A program made the position numbers and the translations under genes. DNA of 5,623 nucleotides from Chitinophagales bacterium (GTDB taxonomy: Bacteria > Bacteroidota > Bacteroidia > Chitinophagales > JAHDHT01), in contig JAHDHT010000241.1 in the NCBI GenBank assembly GCA_020631175.1, positions 1 through 5,623 on the forward strand. The letters run 5' to 3'. How positions within the stretch are numbered: position 1 is the first letter of the stretch; each line of letters begins with the position of its first letter. The notes below the pieces were generated by a model. The model saw nothing but the letters and a program-made list of their open reading frames with translations. It did not search any database and was not told where the DNA came from. This document shows, piece after piece, positions 5,490 to 5,623 of this stretch.

Positions 5490-5623
5490 AATAATACAAC
5501 TTTTTGCGTTTTATTGTCAGCCTGTTTCCATTATAACCCGGAATATGCACTAGAAAATCTGTTGCAAACAACAATAGCTTCAAAATCAATCGTTTCACTG
5601 CTGTCTTCAAAATCACCATAGCG
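5443..5623 (-). other. right edge with short competing open readings, gene unresolved
   Basis: Two minus-strand frames are open here besides the sorting-domain fragment. One starts at an ATG (5619-5617) and runs 58 codons to a TGA at 5445-5443. Its reading has a basic then hydrophobic start (VKRLILKLLLFATDFLV) like a signal or membrane segment, and a basic rest. The other is open from the window edge for 30 codons to a TAA at 5533-5531 (YGDFEDSSETIDFEAIVVC). A plus frame is open here too. Either minus reading could belong to a broken gene that once continued into the sorting-domain fragment. None can be assigned. Confidence 0.25.

Noticed and set aside
1..5623. CRISPR array, tRNA/rRNA, transposase, phage or known defence genes
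   Set aside because: I looked through both strands and saw no regular spaced repeats, RNA gene signatures or matching protein motifs.

Overview
The window looks like chromosomal DNA from a member of the Bacteroidota. The evidence is a secreted hydrolase that ends in a type IX secretion (T9SS) C-terminal sorting domain, a second sorting-domain-like fragment near the right edge, translation starts without Shine-Dalgarno sequences, a low-GC background, and one sequence matching the Bacteroidota TAnnTTTG promoter element. No genus can be named from the sequence alone.

Layout, left to right. Positions 1-103 hold the end of what may be a plus-strand gene, then two small hairpin repeats (52-73 and 83-103) that resemble REP elements with their GTA-type heads facing outward. 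Three minus-strand genes follow, read from right to left: a secreted class C beta-lactamase-like serine hydrolase (3149-1830), a five-helix membrane protein with a soluble middle domain that may be PH-like (1785-1063), and an exported SMP-30/gluconolactonase-type beta-propeller (1005-100). They are 44 and 57 bases apart, so co-transcription is possible. The middle gene is clearly more AT-rich than its neighbours and has a near-perfect 20-bp palindrome against its start codon.

Positions 3150-3980 are an 831-base non-coding stretch between divergent genes. It holds a possible promoter for the hydrolase, a short GC-rich patch that looks like a dispersed repeat, a third REP-like hairpin, an AT-only hairpin, one short stop-free stretch, and a 10-bp direct repeat with a 21-bp period just before the next gene. 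A complete six-helix membrane histidine kinase follows on the plus strand (3981-5291), with no response regulator in view. It runs tail to tail, 6 bases apart, into a minus-strand fragment (5489-5298) that resembles a T9SS sorting domain cut off from its parent protein. The last 134 bases have several short open readings and no clear gene.

Together the genes suggest a cell-envelope region: two exported enzymes, one membrane protein and one membrane sensor kinase. Nothing ties them into one pathway, and no defence system, phage, transposase, CRISPR array or RNA gene is visible. The most unusual points are the hydrolase's altered third catalytic motif and apparently shortened core, the REP-like elements that supply stop codons at the left edge, and the direct repeat before the kinase.
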